Shown here: positions 34,901-45,440 of the stretch, piece after piece
How the letters are laid out: the number at the start of each line of letters is the position of its first letter
How positions within the stretch are numbered: position 1 is the stretch's first letter
Origin: Elephas maximus indicus
Taxonomy: Eukaryota > Chordata > Mammalia > Proboscidea > Elephantidae
Length of the DNA: 64,000 nt
Assembly: GCF_024166365.1 (NCBI RefSeq)
Contig: NC_064819.1
Location: 110,838,293 to 110,902,292 of the forward strand
Reading direction: 5' to 3'
Translations under genes and position numbers: made by a program
Notes under the pieces: generated by a model
Databases searched by the model: none
Told to the model about the DNA's origin: nothing
Seen by the model: the letters and a program-made list of their open reading frames with translations, nothing else

Positions 34901-36613
34901 TTGTATAGATGCCCTTTATTATGTTGAGGAATTTTCCTTCAATTCCTATTTTGCTGAGAGTTTTTATCATGAATGGGTGTTGGACTTTTCAAATGCCTTT
35001 TCTGTATCAATTGATAAGATCATGTGGGTTTTGTCTTTTGTTTTATTTATATGTTGGAATACATTAGTTGTTTTTCTAATATTAAACCAATCTTGCATAC
35101 CTGGTATAAATCCCACTTGGTCGTGGTGGATTATTTTTTTGATACGTTGTTGAATTCTATTGGCTAGAATTTTGTCGAAGATTTTTGCATCTATGTTTAT
35201 GAGGGATATAGGTCTGTAATTTTCTTTTTTTGTAGTGTCTTTACCTGGTTTTGGTATCAGGAATATGCTGGCTTCATAGAATGAGTTAGGTAGTATTACA
35301 TCCTTTTCTATGCTTTGAAATACCTTTAGTAGTAGTGGTGTTAACTCTTCTCTCAAAGTTTGGTAGAACTCTGCAGTGAAGCCATCCAGGCCAGGGCTTT
35401 TTTTTTGTTGGGAGTTTTTTGATTACCTTTTCAATCTCTTTTTTTGTTATGGGTCTATTTAGTTGTTCTACTTCTGATTGTGTTAGTTTAGGTAGGTAAT
35501 GTGTTTCTAGGAATTCATCCATTTCTTCTAGGTTTTCAAATTTGTTAAAGTACAATTTTTCGTAGTAATCTGATATGATTCTTTTCATTTCAGTTGGGTC
35601 TGTTGTGATATGGCCCATCTCGTCTCTTATTCTGGTTATTTGTTTCCTTTCCTGTATTTCTTTAGTTAGTCTGGCCAATGCTTTATCAATTTTGTTAATT
35701 TTTCCAAAGAACCAGCTTTTGGCTTTGTTAATTCTTTGAATTGTTTTTCTGTTCTCTAATTCATTTAATTCTGCTCTAATTTTTATTATTTCTTTTCTTC
35801 TGGTGCCTGATGGATTCTTTTGTTGCTTGCTTTCTATTTGTTCAATTTGTAGGGACAGTACTCTGATTTTGGCTCTTTCTTCTTTATATATGTGTACATG
35901 TATCAATATAAATTGACCCGTGAGCACTGCTTTTGCTGTGTCCCAGAGGTGTTGATAGGAAGTGTTTTCAATCTCGTCGCATTCTATGAATTTCTTTATT
36001 GCCTCCTTAATGTCTTCTATAACCCAGTCTTTTTTGAGCAGGGTATTGTTCAGTTTCCATGTATTTAATTTCTTTTCCCTGATTTTTCTGTTATCAATTT
36101 CTACTTTTATGGCCTTATGGTGTAAAAGACCTCTTTAAAGTATTAAAGAGCAAAGATGTCACTTTGAGGACTAAGGTGTGTACCTGACGCAGGCTGTGGT
36201 ATTTTTCGTCACCTCATATGCATCCAAAAGCTGGACAGTGAATAAGGAAGACTGAAGAAGAATTGACGTTTTTGAATTATGGTGTTGGCAAAGAACATCG
36301 AATATACCGTGGACTCCCAGAAGAACAAACAAATCTGTCTTGGAAGAAGTACAGCGGGAATGCTCCTTGGAAGCAAGGATGGTGAGATTTCACCTCACGT
36401 ACTTTGGACATGTTATCAGGATAGCCCAGTCCCTGGAGAAGGACATCATGGTTGATAAGGTAGAGGGTCAGCGAAAAAGAGTGGCTGCAACAATGGATTC
36501 AAGCGTAGCAATGATTGTGAGGATGGCACAGGACTAGGCAGTCTTCTGTTCCGTTCCGTTGTACATAGGGTTGGTGTGAGTTGGAACTGACTGAATGGCA
36601 CCTAACAACATCA
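31931..36613 (+). mobile_element. RTE/BovB-like LINE with its middle replaced by L1
   Basis: The left piece (31931-~32878) aligns with 49030 onward of the second RTE copy. It covers the stretch before RT, including the phrase 'LNANDQRPDELRNDI' and the beginning of RT ('IPTEMLQQG', 'VFVPIPKKGDPEDCGNY'). The right piece (~36121-36613) is the 3' end, finishing 'gaatggcacctaacaaca'. Compared with the copy at 50.7-51.5 kb, ~770 bp encoding the RT core is absent, and L1 sequence sits in its place. It is 5'-truncated and non-functional. Confidence 0.8.
32879..36120 (-). mobile_element. L1 LINE fragment, truncated at both ends
   Basis: Antisense L1 ORF2. On the minus strand it runs from the end of the endonuclease domain (near 36100) through a linker (35286-35927), the RT fingers with [19 protein letters not shown] (about 35220-35310), [12 protein letters not shown] (about 34680-34720) and the C-terminal region, to the pyrimidine run at 32920-32940. 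The L1 3' UTR and poly-A, present at 5256-6540 in the other copy, are missing. At least three frame breaks are present. Confidence 0.88.
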
Positions 36614-36979
36614 GGGCACTAGTTATTAAACTAGATAAATCATCCGTCTCTGGAACCTCAGGAAACCAAATAGGAGTATTTATGTGGAGTTTAAGAGTGA
36701 CATGTTTTCCCTTCAGAGTGTAAGGATGGGATAGGAAATATATAAATAGGAAATTAGACAAGTAAAGGCAATTTTCATTTTTTCCAATTTAGTTTTATTC
36801 GGTTATCTTTCAATGAATGTTATTGTTTAATTTTTAAGTTGATATAGGGAAGCTGACATATAAAATGCTTTTAAGTGTTGATTCCCTTCTCCTAATAGCT
36901 AAAATTCTGAAACTTAATCTAAATCAAATATTGTTACTACTTACAAATCATGGTTTTTTTGTTTTTTGTTTTTTTTTAG
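36614..36979. other. ENPP4: End of ENPP4 intron 1
   Basis: Non-repetitive AT-rich sequence ending in a strong pyrimidine tract ('tttttgttttttgtttttttttag') directly before exon 2. Confidence 0.6.
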
Positions 36980-37003
36980 GAACACTGATTGCTCTTCTTC
37001 ACC

Positions 37004-37838
37004 ATGTTAATGATGAAGTTATTAATAATATTTATATTTTATGGACTTATAACTGGTTCTAGAGGTAACTCTTCTTATAGTTTGCCACCCAAGTTACTAC
37101 TCGTTTCCTTTGATGGCTTCAGAGCTGACTATCTACAGAACTATGAATTTCCTCATCTTCAGAATTTTATTAATGAAGGTGTCTTGGTAGAACATGTTAA
37201 AAATGTTTTTATCACAAAAACATTTCCAAACCACTACAGTATTGTGACAGGCTTGTATGAAGAAAGCCATGGTATAGTGGCCAACTCCATGTATGATGTA
37301 GCCACAAAGAAACATTTTTCTGACTCTAACGACAAGGATCCGTTTTGGTGGAATGAGGCAGTACCTATTTGGGTGACCAATCAACTTCAGGGAAACAGAT
37401 CAAGTGCTGCTGCTATGTGGCCTGGTACTGATGTACTCATTCACAATACCACACCTTCCTATTTTATGAATTATAACTCTGCAGTGTCATTTGAAGAGAG
37501 ACTAAATAATATTACTATGTGGCTGAGTAATTCGAACCCACCAGTCACCTTTGCAACACTGTATTGGGAAGAACCAGATGCAAGTGGCCACAAATATGGG
37601 CCTGAAGATAAAGAAAACATGCGTACAGTATTGAAAGTAATAGATGATCATATTGGTTACCTAGTCCAGAAACTCAAAATGTTAGGATTGTGGGAAAATC
37701 TTAATGTGATCATTACAAGTGATCATGGGATGACCCAGTGTTCTAAGGAAAGACTGATAAACTTGGACGGCTGCATCGATCATACAAACTATGCTCTTAT
37801 AGATGCGTCCCCCGTTGCTGCAGTACTTCCCAAAATAA
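37004..37838 (+). CDS. ENPP4: ENPP4 first coding exon (exon 2)
   Basis: The exon begins at 36980 after 'tttttttag'. It ends at 37838 before GTAAGT, phase 1 (one nucleotide of Asn276). It encodes the signal peptide and most of the catalytic domain, including five metal ligands and the nucleophile T70. Reading past the donor hits a stop within three codons. Confidence 0.95.
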
Positions 37839-40800
37839 GTAAGTAAACTTCTAGCCTAAGGATGCTGTGATTTGAATGGGGCAATTGATCGAGGATGGGG
37901 AGTTGTGTAAAATAATGAAGCTTCTGGCTTTTTGTAGTTCAGGACCACAGACAATTATACTTACTTAGAGTGAGATTATGTATTTTTTTCCCATAGTTTG
38001 CAAGTTTTAGGCAATCGAATTAAGGTTTGGGTTCAAAGTGATTATTTCTTTGCATTTTGAAATATTTCTTAATTATTCACACTAACAGAAAGAGGGACTA
38101 TTTATCCTTAAAAACATCTGGGATTTTTGTGTGAGATGTACCTTTCCTCTACTGATTTTACATTTAGATTTCCCTAGAAAGTTAGACCCGAAAAGTATCC
38201 CCTTTCTATAAAAGGCCACCAGGGATAATCCACAGAATGAAAGAGAGGTGTGCATGCACGTGTATGTGTGTGTGGTATATAAATATAAAAAGATACACAT
38301 GTATGTGTCTGTCATCAGCCCTCAGGACTGTCACATAATTATTATTGCTCTTTAAGAATTAAAAAGTGACTTAGTAGATGTCATTGTTCAGAATTTATTT
38401 CCATCTATTCAAAGCTCTTTTTTCCTTATCAGGCTACCATAACTTTTTCTTCCTTGCTATTTCTTTTTCTTCCAGATAGAACAGAGGTTTATAACCAACT
38501 GAAAGCCTGTGACCCTCACATGAACGTTTATCTCAAGGAAGATATTCCTGCAAGATTTCATTACCAACATAATGATCGCATTCAGCCTATTATTTTGGTT
38601 GCTGATGAAGGCTGGACAATTGTGCAAAATAAAACGTTAACAAAATGTAAGTATTTAGGGTATTTCTTTTGTATCCTAGAGATAAATCACAATTGTGACA
38701 CTGTGTTAACGTGGTACTTTGATTTAGAGATGCTTACATGATACAACGGGTTCAATTTTTGACTAGATAATTTTCATGTATCCATTCGATAGCAGTTTAT
38801 AATTAACATTGAACCCTTAGATTGGAAGGTTGGTTGTCCATTAATAAGGGTAAGAGTGCAGTTTTACTTTCTTACCGTGACTGTAGTTCCTGTCAGTAAC
38901 TTTCAAGATTGGTTCTCCTGATTCGTAGAAAATAAAAAAGAGAGAAGTAAAGAAACAAAGTAAAAGGGGATTGTTGTTATTAACTGCCTTCAGGTCAGCC
39001 CCAGACTTGGGGTGACTCTGTGCACAATGACATCAGATCGTAGTGATGTGTTGGGTTTTCATTGACTGATATTTGGAAACACATTACCAGGCCTTTCTTC
39101 CTAGCCTTAGTTGGGCAGCTTTGTTGAAACCTGTTGAGCATCTTAGTGACATGGAAGCCTCCACTGACAGACGGGTGGTACTGCACTTGACGTGCATTGG
39201 CTGGGAACTGAATGGAAGGCAAGAATTCTACCACTGAACCACCACTTCCCTAAAAGGGGATTAACTAGTTCAAAGTCCTTTTTATTTTTTTGTGTTAAAA
39301 AAACTTGTCCAAGAATCCCTACGCCATTTCTCAATGATGAAATCATTTACCTGAATGCCACAAGTATTTAGAACACTGGCAATACCAGAGATTAAACAAA
39401 TAAAACTCAACCAAGTAAACAAAATACATGTCAAAAGCTCTCCTAAAACTGAGGAAACTTAGAGAAGAATCTTACAAGTCTTCTTCATTCGGAACTTATT
39501 TATCCTTATTTTGCATTCAATTTGAATACTTTTTTAAAAAATCTGATTTTGTGGTCTATAGCAGGGGTCAGAAAACTTTTTCTATAAAGGACCAGATAGT
39601 AAATATTTTAGGCTCCTGGAAGAGCTAGCCTCTGTCTCAACTACTCCACTCTGCCCTCGTAGTTCAAAAGCAGCCATAGACTGTATGTGAATAATGGCAT
39701 GACTATGTTCCAGTGAAACTTTGTTTATAAAAACAGGTGGTAGGCTGAATTTGGGCCTTCAGCTGTACTTTGCAAATCACTGGTTTATAGCAGATCAGAA
39801 GCATCAGGCAAAGATAAGACCTAAGGGTCAATGGAATTTATATATTATTTACATTTCTGTTATTTTATATACTGCTTGGATATGCATATATATATATGCA
39901 TATGCATATATATATATGTGTGTGTATGTTGTTAGGTGCCGTTGAGTCAGTGCCAACTCACAGTGACCCTATTGGACAGAGTAGAACTGCCCTGTAGCAT
40001 TTCCAAGGAGCAGCTGGTAGATTCGAACTGCTGACCTTTTGGTTAGCAGCTGTAGCTCTTACCCACTGGGCCACCAGGGCTCCATATATGTGTGTGCGTA
40101 TCTATACACACACATATGTATATACATATATATACACATACATATGTATATACATATATATACACGTACATATGTGTATATATATATACACATACATATG
40201 TATATTTGTGTATGTATGTTTATAGTATTGAAATAATATGTATGTGTAATATATCTGCCTTTTTATCTTATTGGGCACGTGTTCTTTTTACTACGAAATA
40301 TCTAAAGCGTACAAATAAAGAATAACAAACACTGATGCACTCATCACTCAGTGACCTATACTAAATATAAAAGTGGAAGCTTATTAAATGTAACTAGTAT
40401 ACAGTAAAAGGCAAAATTTGTTTAAAAAAAAAAAACTAAAGATTGGGCATCTGGTATGGGAATTACATCAAGGACTATCACGTTTTTTCTTTGAGTCTGA
40501 CTTTTATTAGACTAACAAGTTGGAGTCATCTGGTTAGATTTCACATTCAATTTAAGAATGCCTTCTGCAACATTCTCAGTTATCTGGCCCTGCTGATGTT
40601 AGGGTATTTGTTAACTGTAAGTAAACCAGTAGGACATTCTGTAATCTTGTTTCTTATATTGTATCGCAGGAGCAGTTGAAATAGGTAAGGCTGTAGATTC
40701 ACTTCTTCCTCATCCACTGCCTTACTCACTTCTGTTTCCCCACTTATCCCGGACCCTCAGCTGTACCATTCTTGCTATCACTGGTGCTGTGTGCAGTGGG

Positions 40801-41919
40801 CTTTTGCAAACGGTGCTGGAGATTGACAAGTGGAGTAAGTGGGGCTAGGGCTGAAACATAAGTATATCAGGTTGAGAAGTAGTGTTAAAGCCTGAGGCCA
40901 TGAAAGATTGGGAAAGTGGTAGATAAGGGGGAGAGAAGGATGTGAAATAGGAAGTGTGGCCCAGTAGAAGAAAATGGAAATTTTTATTTCTGACCCCTGC
41001 CTGGTGCAACTCACCAGAATGTCAATGGATGGGAATTATACTGGCAAGAATCTATTAATACTTATATTTTGTTGTTGCTCTTTAGTTGCCATCTAGTCAC
41101 TTCCAGCTCGCAGAAATCACATGCGTTACAGAGTACAACTGCTCCACAGGGTTTTCTTGGCTGTAATCTTCATATAATCACTAGGCCTTTTCTTCCACGG
41201 TACCGCTGAGTGGGATCAAGCCACCAACCTTTAGATTAGTAGTCAAGCTCAAACCATTTGCACTACCCACGAACCTGTACTTACACTTACCATTGTTGTC
41301 AAGTTAATTCCAACTCATGGTAACCCCATGTGAGTCAGAGTAGAACTGTGCTCCGTAGAGTTTTCAATGGCTGATTTTTCAGAAGTAGATTGTCAGGCCT
41401 TTTTTCTGAGGTGCTTCTAGGTGGGCTTGAACTGCCAAACTTTTAGTTCGCAGCCAAGTGTGTTAACCATTTGTACCAGCCAGGGACTAGAAAGAAGTCA
41501 TTTTGTGACAGAAACTCTGATCTTGTTCACTAACATCATTTTTTTCTTCTTCAGTAGGTGACCATGGTTATGATAATTCATTGCCTAGTATGCATCCGTT
41601 TTTAGCTGCCCACGGTCCTGCATTTCACAGAGGCTACAAGCACAGCACCATTAACATTGTGGATATCTATCCAATGATGTGCCACATCCTGGGATTAAAG
41701 CCACAGCCCAATAATGGAACCTTTGGTAATACGAAGTGTCTGTTAGTTGACCAGTGGTGCATTAATCTCCCGGAAGCCATTGGCATTGTTATCGGTGTGC
41801 TTTTGGTGTTAACCACTCTAACGTGCCTCCTAATAATCATGAAGAATAGACTGTCTGTCCCACACTCGTTTTCCCGACTTCAGCTACAGGACGATGATGA
41901 TGATCCTTTAATTGGGTGA
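37004..41919 (+). CDS. ENPP4: ENPP4, ectonucleotide pyrophosphatase/phosphodiesterase 4
   Basis: Spliced CDS: 37004-37838, 38476-38646, 41555-41919 (1371 nt with stop). It encodes a type I membrane enzyme of the alkaline phosphatase superfamily. Orthologues hydrolyse Ap3A (diadenosine triphosphate) to AMP and ADP on the endothelial surface, which promotes platelet aggregation. Numbering from the third ATG (MKLL, 453 aa, the usual mammalian length): signal peptide ~1-18; zinc ligands and nucleophile D34, T70 (in KTFPNHY), D189, H193, D237, H238, H336, all intact; transmembrane segment ~407-428; 25-residue cytosolic tail ending DDDDDPLIG, which contains a DxxxLI-type sorting signal. Several N-x-S/T sites. 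The first ATG (37004; A at -3) would add MLM. The neighbouring paralogue ENPP5 is convergent and shares both intron phases. No frameshift or missing key residue. Confidence 0.95.
38476..38646 (+). CDS. ENPP4: ENPP4 second coding exon (exon 3)
   Basis: 171 nt between 'ttcttccag' and GTAAGT. It completes Asn276 and encodes RTEVYNQL... to ...[12 protein letters not shown], phase 1 at both ends. Contains the conserved [16 protein letters not shown] segment. Confidence 0.95.
38973..39250 (-). repeat. tRNA-Gly-derived SINE with RTE-like body
   Basis: Antisense copy in ENPP4 intron 3, flanked by a perfect 12 bp duplication taaaaggggatt (38961-38972 and 39251-39262). Same family as 25454-25816; the tRNA-like part is at 39195-39250. 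Confidence 0.88.
39562..39783 (+). mobile_element. hAT-Charlie-type DNA transposon, non-autonomous
   Basis: Starts 'caggggtcagaaaactttt', contains 'ccagatagtaaatatttta' and 'gtttataaaaacaggtgg', and ends near 'ttgcaaatcactgg', the layout of MER1/Charlie-type elements with inverted ends. Intronic. Confidence 0.7.
39881..39927. repeat. (TA)n/(TG)n microsatellite
   Basis: 'gcatatatatatatgcatat' type alternation just before a SINE. Confidence 0.85.
39925..40083 (-). repeat. AfroSINE, short form, inserted in a microsatellite
   Basis: Antisense copy. The 13 bp atatatgtgtgtg at 39912-39924 recurs at 40084-40096, so the simple repeat served as the target duplication. Confidence 0.88.
40084..40222. 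repeat. Alternating purine-pyrimidine array (TA/CA/TG)
   Basis: About 140 bp of TA, CA and TG dinucleotides with a recurring 'acatacatatgtatatacat' period of ~34-50 bp. Spurious open frames arise here. Confidence 0.85.
41069..41274 (-). repeat. AfroSINE, long form
   Basis: Antisense copy with 'ttcttggctgtaatcttcat' in the middle. Adjacent to another long copy. Confidence 0.8.
41281..41487 (-). repeat. AfroSINE, long form
   Basis: Antisense copy that ends 67 bp upstream of ENPP4 exon 4, leaving only the branch-point and pyrimidine-tract region intact. Confidence 0.8.
41530..41534 (+). promoter_or_regulatory. ENPP4: Candidate branch point for ENPP4 exon 4
   Basis: CACTAAC (41528-41534), with the candidate A ~22 nt before the exon, followed by 'tttttttcttcttcag'. 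Confidence 0.5.
41555..41919 (+). CDS. ENPP4: ENPP4 last coding exon (exon 4)
   Basis: Acceptor 'cttcttcag' then TAGGTGACCATGG, completing Leu333 and giving LGDHGYDN with ligand H336. Encodes the rest of the catalytic domain, the transmembrane segment and the tail. Stop TGA at 41917-41919. Confidence 0.95.
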
Positions 41920-44900
41920 CACATGCTGAGGGTTTTTGTAAAGTGTCTTCAGTTAGTCACAAAACTAAGGATACACCCAAGGAATGGTATTGTAACTACG
42001 AACAAGTCACTCTGAAAGACAAAAAAGCTAGACCAAGCATGCTAACGTTTTTTGTTTTTTATCGTGTTTGGTGCATTAGCCAATATAAATAACCCTGACT
42101 ATAGTAAAAATTGCTTGTAAATCATTATTGATTAACACAATGTATTTCTCTACCTAGAAACATCTTTTGAGAAGAATACTCCCTCTGCTTTTTTGTTTGT
42201 GTTTGTGTGATAAAGATGAGATACATCTTTAAATGAGACCATAACAAAATTTAGTGGGAGTGCATTTATAATAAATTTGTATATTTGTAAATGGAAGGAC
42301 AGAAATCCTTACACAGTTCTTGAATTTTGTGTATCAGGGAAGAAATGTTTCCTATATTTTTATATTTATATTTAATAGAGTTTGTATCCCAAGTAAACAC
42401 TTGAGGTAGGAAATTCTCTGTAGTGGTTCATAAGATTGGTTAACCAGGTGGATGAGATTGAGCATATGAATAAATTATTTTAAGGAAAGCTATTTAAAAA
42501 AAAAATGTCATACAAAGCCTCATTTGTTACCATTGTGTCTTTTTTAAGACACATAAGCTGTTGCAGTCTTCCCGTTTTATATTTTGAAGATAATTGCTAA
42601 TAAGAAATTCAGAATGGAGAAAAGTACTGAAGGCATTTGGTTAATGCTTTTGTGTAAGTTATTTAACTGGGTGTGTTTGCCTGTGTACACACGCACAGAT
42701 GTCTTGACTTATAGAAGGAAGTCAAAAGGTGAATTGGGCTATAGTTAGGCTTTCACGTTCCTGTAAAACACAGCTCTCAGGAAAGGTTATTTTTGCACTT
42801 CATATTTGTTTACTTTCTCCTAACTCACAAGTTAAAATCATAGTTTAAAAAAAAAAATCATTAATTTTCTTTACCATTTTTAACTTTCTCAAGTTGTTTA
42901 TTGCAACAGAAAGTATCCAAGTGCTGCAGAGAAATTTATCACCTGGTTACAAATCTGGTTTTGCTTGAGTCCGGATGAGGAAGAGAGACCTTTTTGCCTT
43001 ATATCTTACTCATTAGGGCAGTTAAGAGATTGAAAATGGAGTGTGTGTACCACTTGACCCTTCACATCATTCATATGTACATCAGAGTAAACTGAGAACT
43101 CTGATAACGTTCAATAGCCTGAGTGCTGCCTCTGCTTTTATTCTCCAGTCTTTGGATCACAGAAATAATCACTCTGCTTGTATCTTTTAACATGCTTGTT
43201 CAGAGTCAAGGATTTATTGTGAAGAGCTATCATCCTACTTTGCTAGGTGGTACTGTCTAATAATTAAAAATTAATATGAAGAAACTGAGTTACAACAGAC
43301 CAGGTTTTATCTAGCAGGGGAAAAACTGGGTTCAAGAATCACTCAGGACTTGAGACAAGCAATTAGTATTCATACTGTGATCTTTAAAGTTTCAACAATA
43401 TGAAATAAATTTGGTCAGTGTTTTGCAGTTGCAAAAATAATGCACAGTGAATATGCAGCATAATTAAAGGTTGGTTATCTGTGATGGTGAAGACTAACAG
43501 TGATGCCAGTGAAACATTAATTCATCTTCTTGGATTAATGCTGATTTCCAGAGCCTGGTCTCTGGTGCCTTTTGCGTTTGGAGCCCTTGAGAGGTCTTTC
43601 CATACGTTGTATAAGTAATCCATGCTACTGATCATAGGAGCTGATTGCATTAAGAACACCATAATAGATAAATGAAGTGAAACCAATAGGAGTAATTTTG
43701 CTTCTTGGCAAATTTTGATTTTTTTTTTTTCCTTCACATAAAACAGTTACGCTATAGGTTAAGAGATCATTTGAATGAAAGAATAGAAAAATTCCTTTCT
43801 AATTCAGTTTTAATTTTTTAAAAAATAATTTAACTGTCACATTTAAAGATTTTTTTTTTCCTTGAAGTAGTGGACATAATTTGAAGTGTCCAAAATAGTA
43901 GCAGAATATTTTATACTAATTGGGTAGATCTTGGTCTTTGCAGTGGTGTGAGTTTTAGTGATTGCTTTAGCTTGGTTGGTGGTTATGAGTTTCAGGTACA
44001 CGGAATCCAGCCTGTAAGTGGGTTTTACATGTGATGGAATAAGAAGGGATGGCCTGTCAGTGTCTTAACCCTTTTAACAAAAGACATTTACCTATTTGTC
44101 TTTCAGTTCATTCTCAAAAGATTAACTTTATTTTAAATGAGATAACTTGCTTTTATATGTATATGTTGATGGGATGAGAAGAACAGTATTTGATAAAAGA
44201 AAAGTTTATTTATTATTATATTGAACTTTTGTGTTAATTGGTGTCTTTAAAAACACCACTGTCCAAGCCACTGACTCCTCTAGTACACTGAGAAAATCTT
44301 TTGGTAAAGCTAGCCTTTTACAGTAAGGCTTCTATATGTATTTTTTCAAATAATGGACTAATACGCTGCAATGCTTTTGGGTGGTAGAAAGTGTTTGGCT
44401 CCAGAAAACATTCAGTTGCTTCTGAGAACAACAGCCAGAAGTAACATGAAAACTTTTGATTAGGTGTTTTCTTGTTAATTCAATCGGTGACTGCTTTCAG
44501 AATAGTTAAGTATATTTACCTATAAAATAGGGACCATTCTGCTGCTATCATTAATGTACAAGTTCTCAGGAACAGCAATAGGATAAAATGTTTTTGAGTG
44601 CTCTGCACTATATAGGCTTTGTGTTGTTGTTCATTTGGGCTTGGTATAAGTATTTGAAGATCAGAGTTCTTGGAACATTGAAAGATTAAAAGTACATTAA
44701 CTTATTCTTGGGTGGATCCCTCTCTTACTTGTACCTAACAAGCTTTAAAGATGATTGCATTTAATTCCTTTTATTTGGAGGACTTACTTCATGGCGAATG
44801 CACAAAGCTACAAATGAAGGACAAAGATGAGATGGGAAGTGTGTATTGTCAATTTCTAAAATAGTGTGTAAATAAGATGTCATGAGTGTGCTTTAAAGAA

Positions 44901-45020
44901 ATTTATATGTAGTGCCTTAAAGTAAAAATATATTTTGACTATATTGTTTGAGTTCATAGTTAATGACTTTGCTTATGATTAAAAATTTTTATGTGAATAA
45001 AATCTACCAAAACATTCTGG
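41920..45020 (+). other. ENPP4: ENPP4 3' UTR
   Basis: About 3.1 kb of repeat-free AT-rich sequence, unlike its repeat-dense surroundings, which supports an exon under constraint. Proximal AATAAA words at 42270, 42469 and 43404 could give shorter transcripts. The end is set by the distal signal at 44996. Several ATTTA words are present. Confidence 0.7.
44996..45001 (+). terminator. ENPP4: Distal polyadenylation signal of ENPP4
   Basis: AATAAA followed ~20 nt later by a GT-rich 'ctggttgtaattg' stretch. Confidence 0.6.
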
Positions 45021-45138
45021 TTGTAATTGTTAAATATAAAGTATTAATTTCAGTATCATCGATAATTTACTTTCTTTTATGATATTTTATGATAGAATGT
45101 TGACATGACTTAGTAATACTACATAAACCTACATAGAC

Positions 45139-45308
45139 AAAACCAAAAACCAAAACCCAGTGCGATCGAGTCGATTCTGACTCATAGTGACCCTATAGGA
45201 CAGAGTAGAACTGCCCTATAGAGTTTCCAAGGAGTGCCTGGCAGATTAGAACTGCCGACCCTTTGGTTAGCAGCCGTAGCACTTAACCACTACACCACCG
45301 GGGTTTCC
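45139..45308 (-). repeat. AfroSINE, short form
   Basis: Antisense copy ~120 bp beyond the ENPP4 end. Starts 'aaaaccaaaaaccaaaaccc'. Confidence 0.88.
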
Positions 45309-45349
45309 AAACCCCCCATAGGCATTGATATATAGGTGTTTTCTTGTTA

Positions 45350-45440
45350 AATAAAAAAAATATATATATATATTTTATATATAAATATAAATATTTATAT
45401 ATATATGTAAATATATATATTTTATATTTATATTTTTTAG
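45350..45440. repeat. (TA)n-rich low-complexity DNA
   Basis: Almost pure A/T with TATATATA and TTTATATA blocks. Confidence 0.85.

Larger units (their letters stand above)
21747..36979 (+). other. ENPP4: ENPP4 intron 1 (predicted)
   Basis: About 15.2 kb from the GTGAGT donor to the 'tttttttag' acceptor. It holds a C20 tract, MIRs, SINEs, an old L1, four MaLR LTRs (two of them belonging to a provirus), an RTE copy and an L1. No extra coding exon was recognised. Confidence 0.55.
36980..45020 (+). other. ENPP4: ENPP4 coding exons, introns and 3' UTR
   Basis: Span from the exon 2 acceptor to the distal cleavage region. Intron 2 is 37839-38475 (637 bp) and intron 3 is 38647-41554 (2.9 kb). All junctions obey GT-AG. 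Confidence 0.9.

Noticed and set aside
34386-35927. Long minus-strand frames with RT motifs as a cellular gene
   Set aside because: Characteristic L1 ORF2 pieces with frame breaks; part of an interspersed L1.
40039-40325. Open frames in '[14 protein letters not shown]' repeats
   Set aside because: Product of the TA/CA/TG microsatellite next to a SINE.
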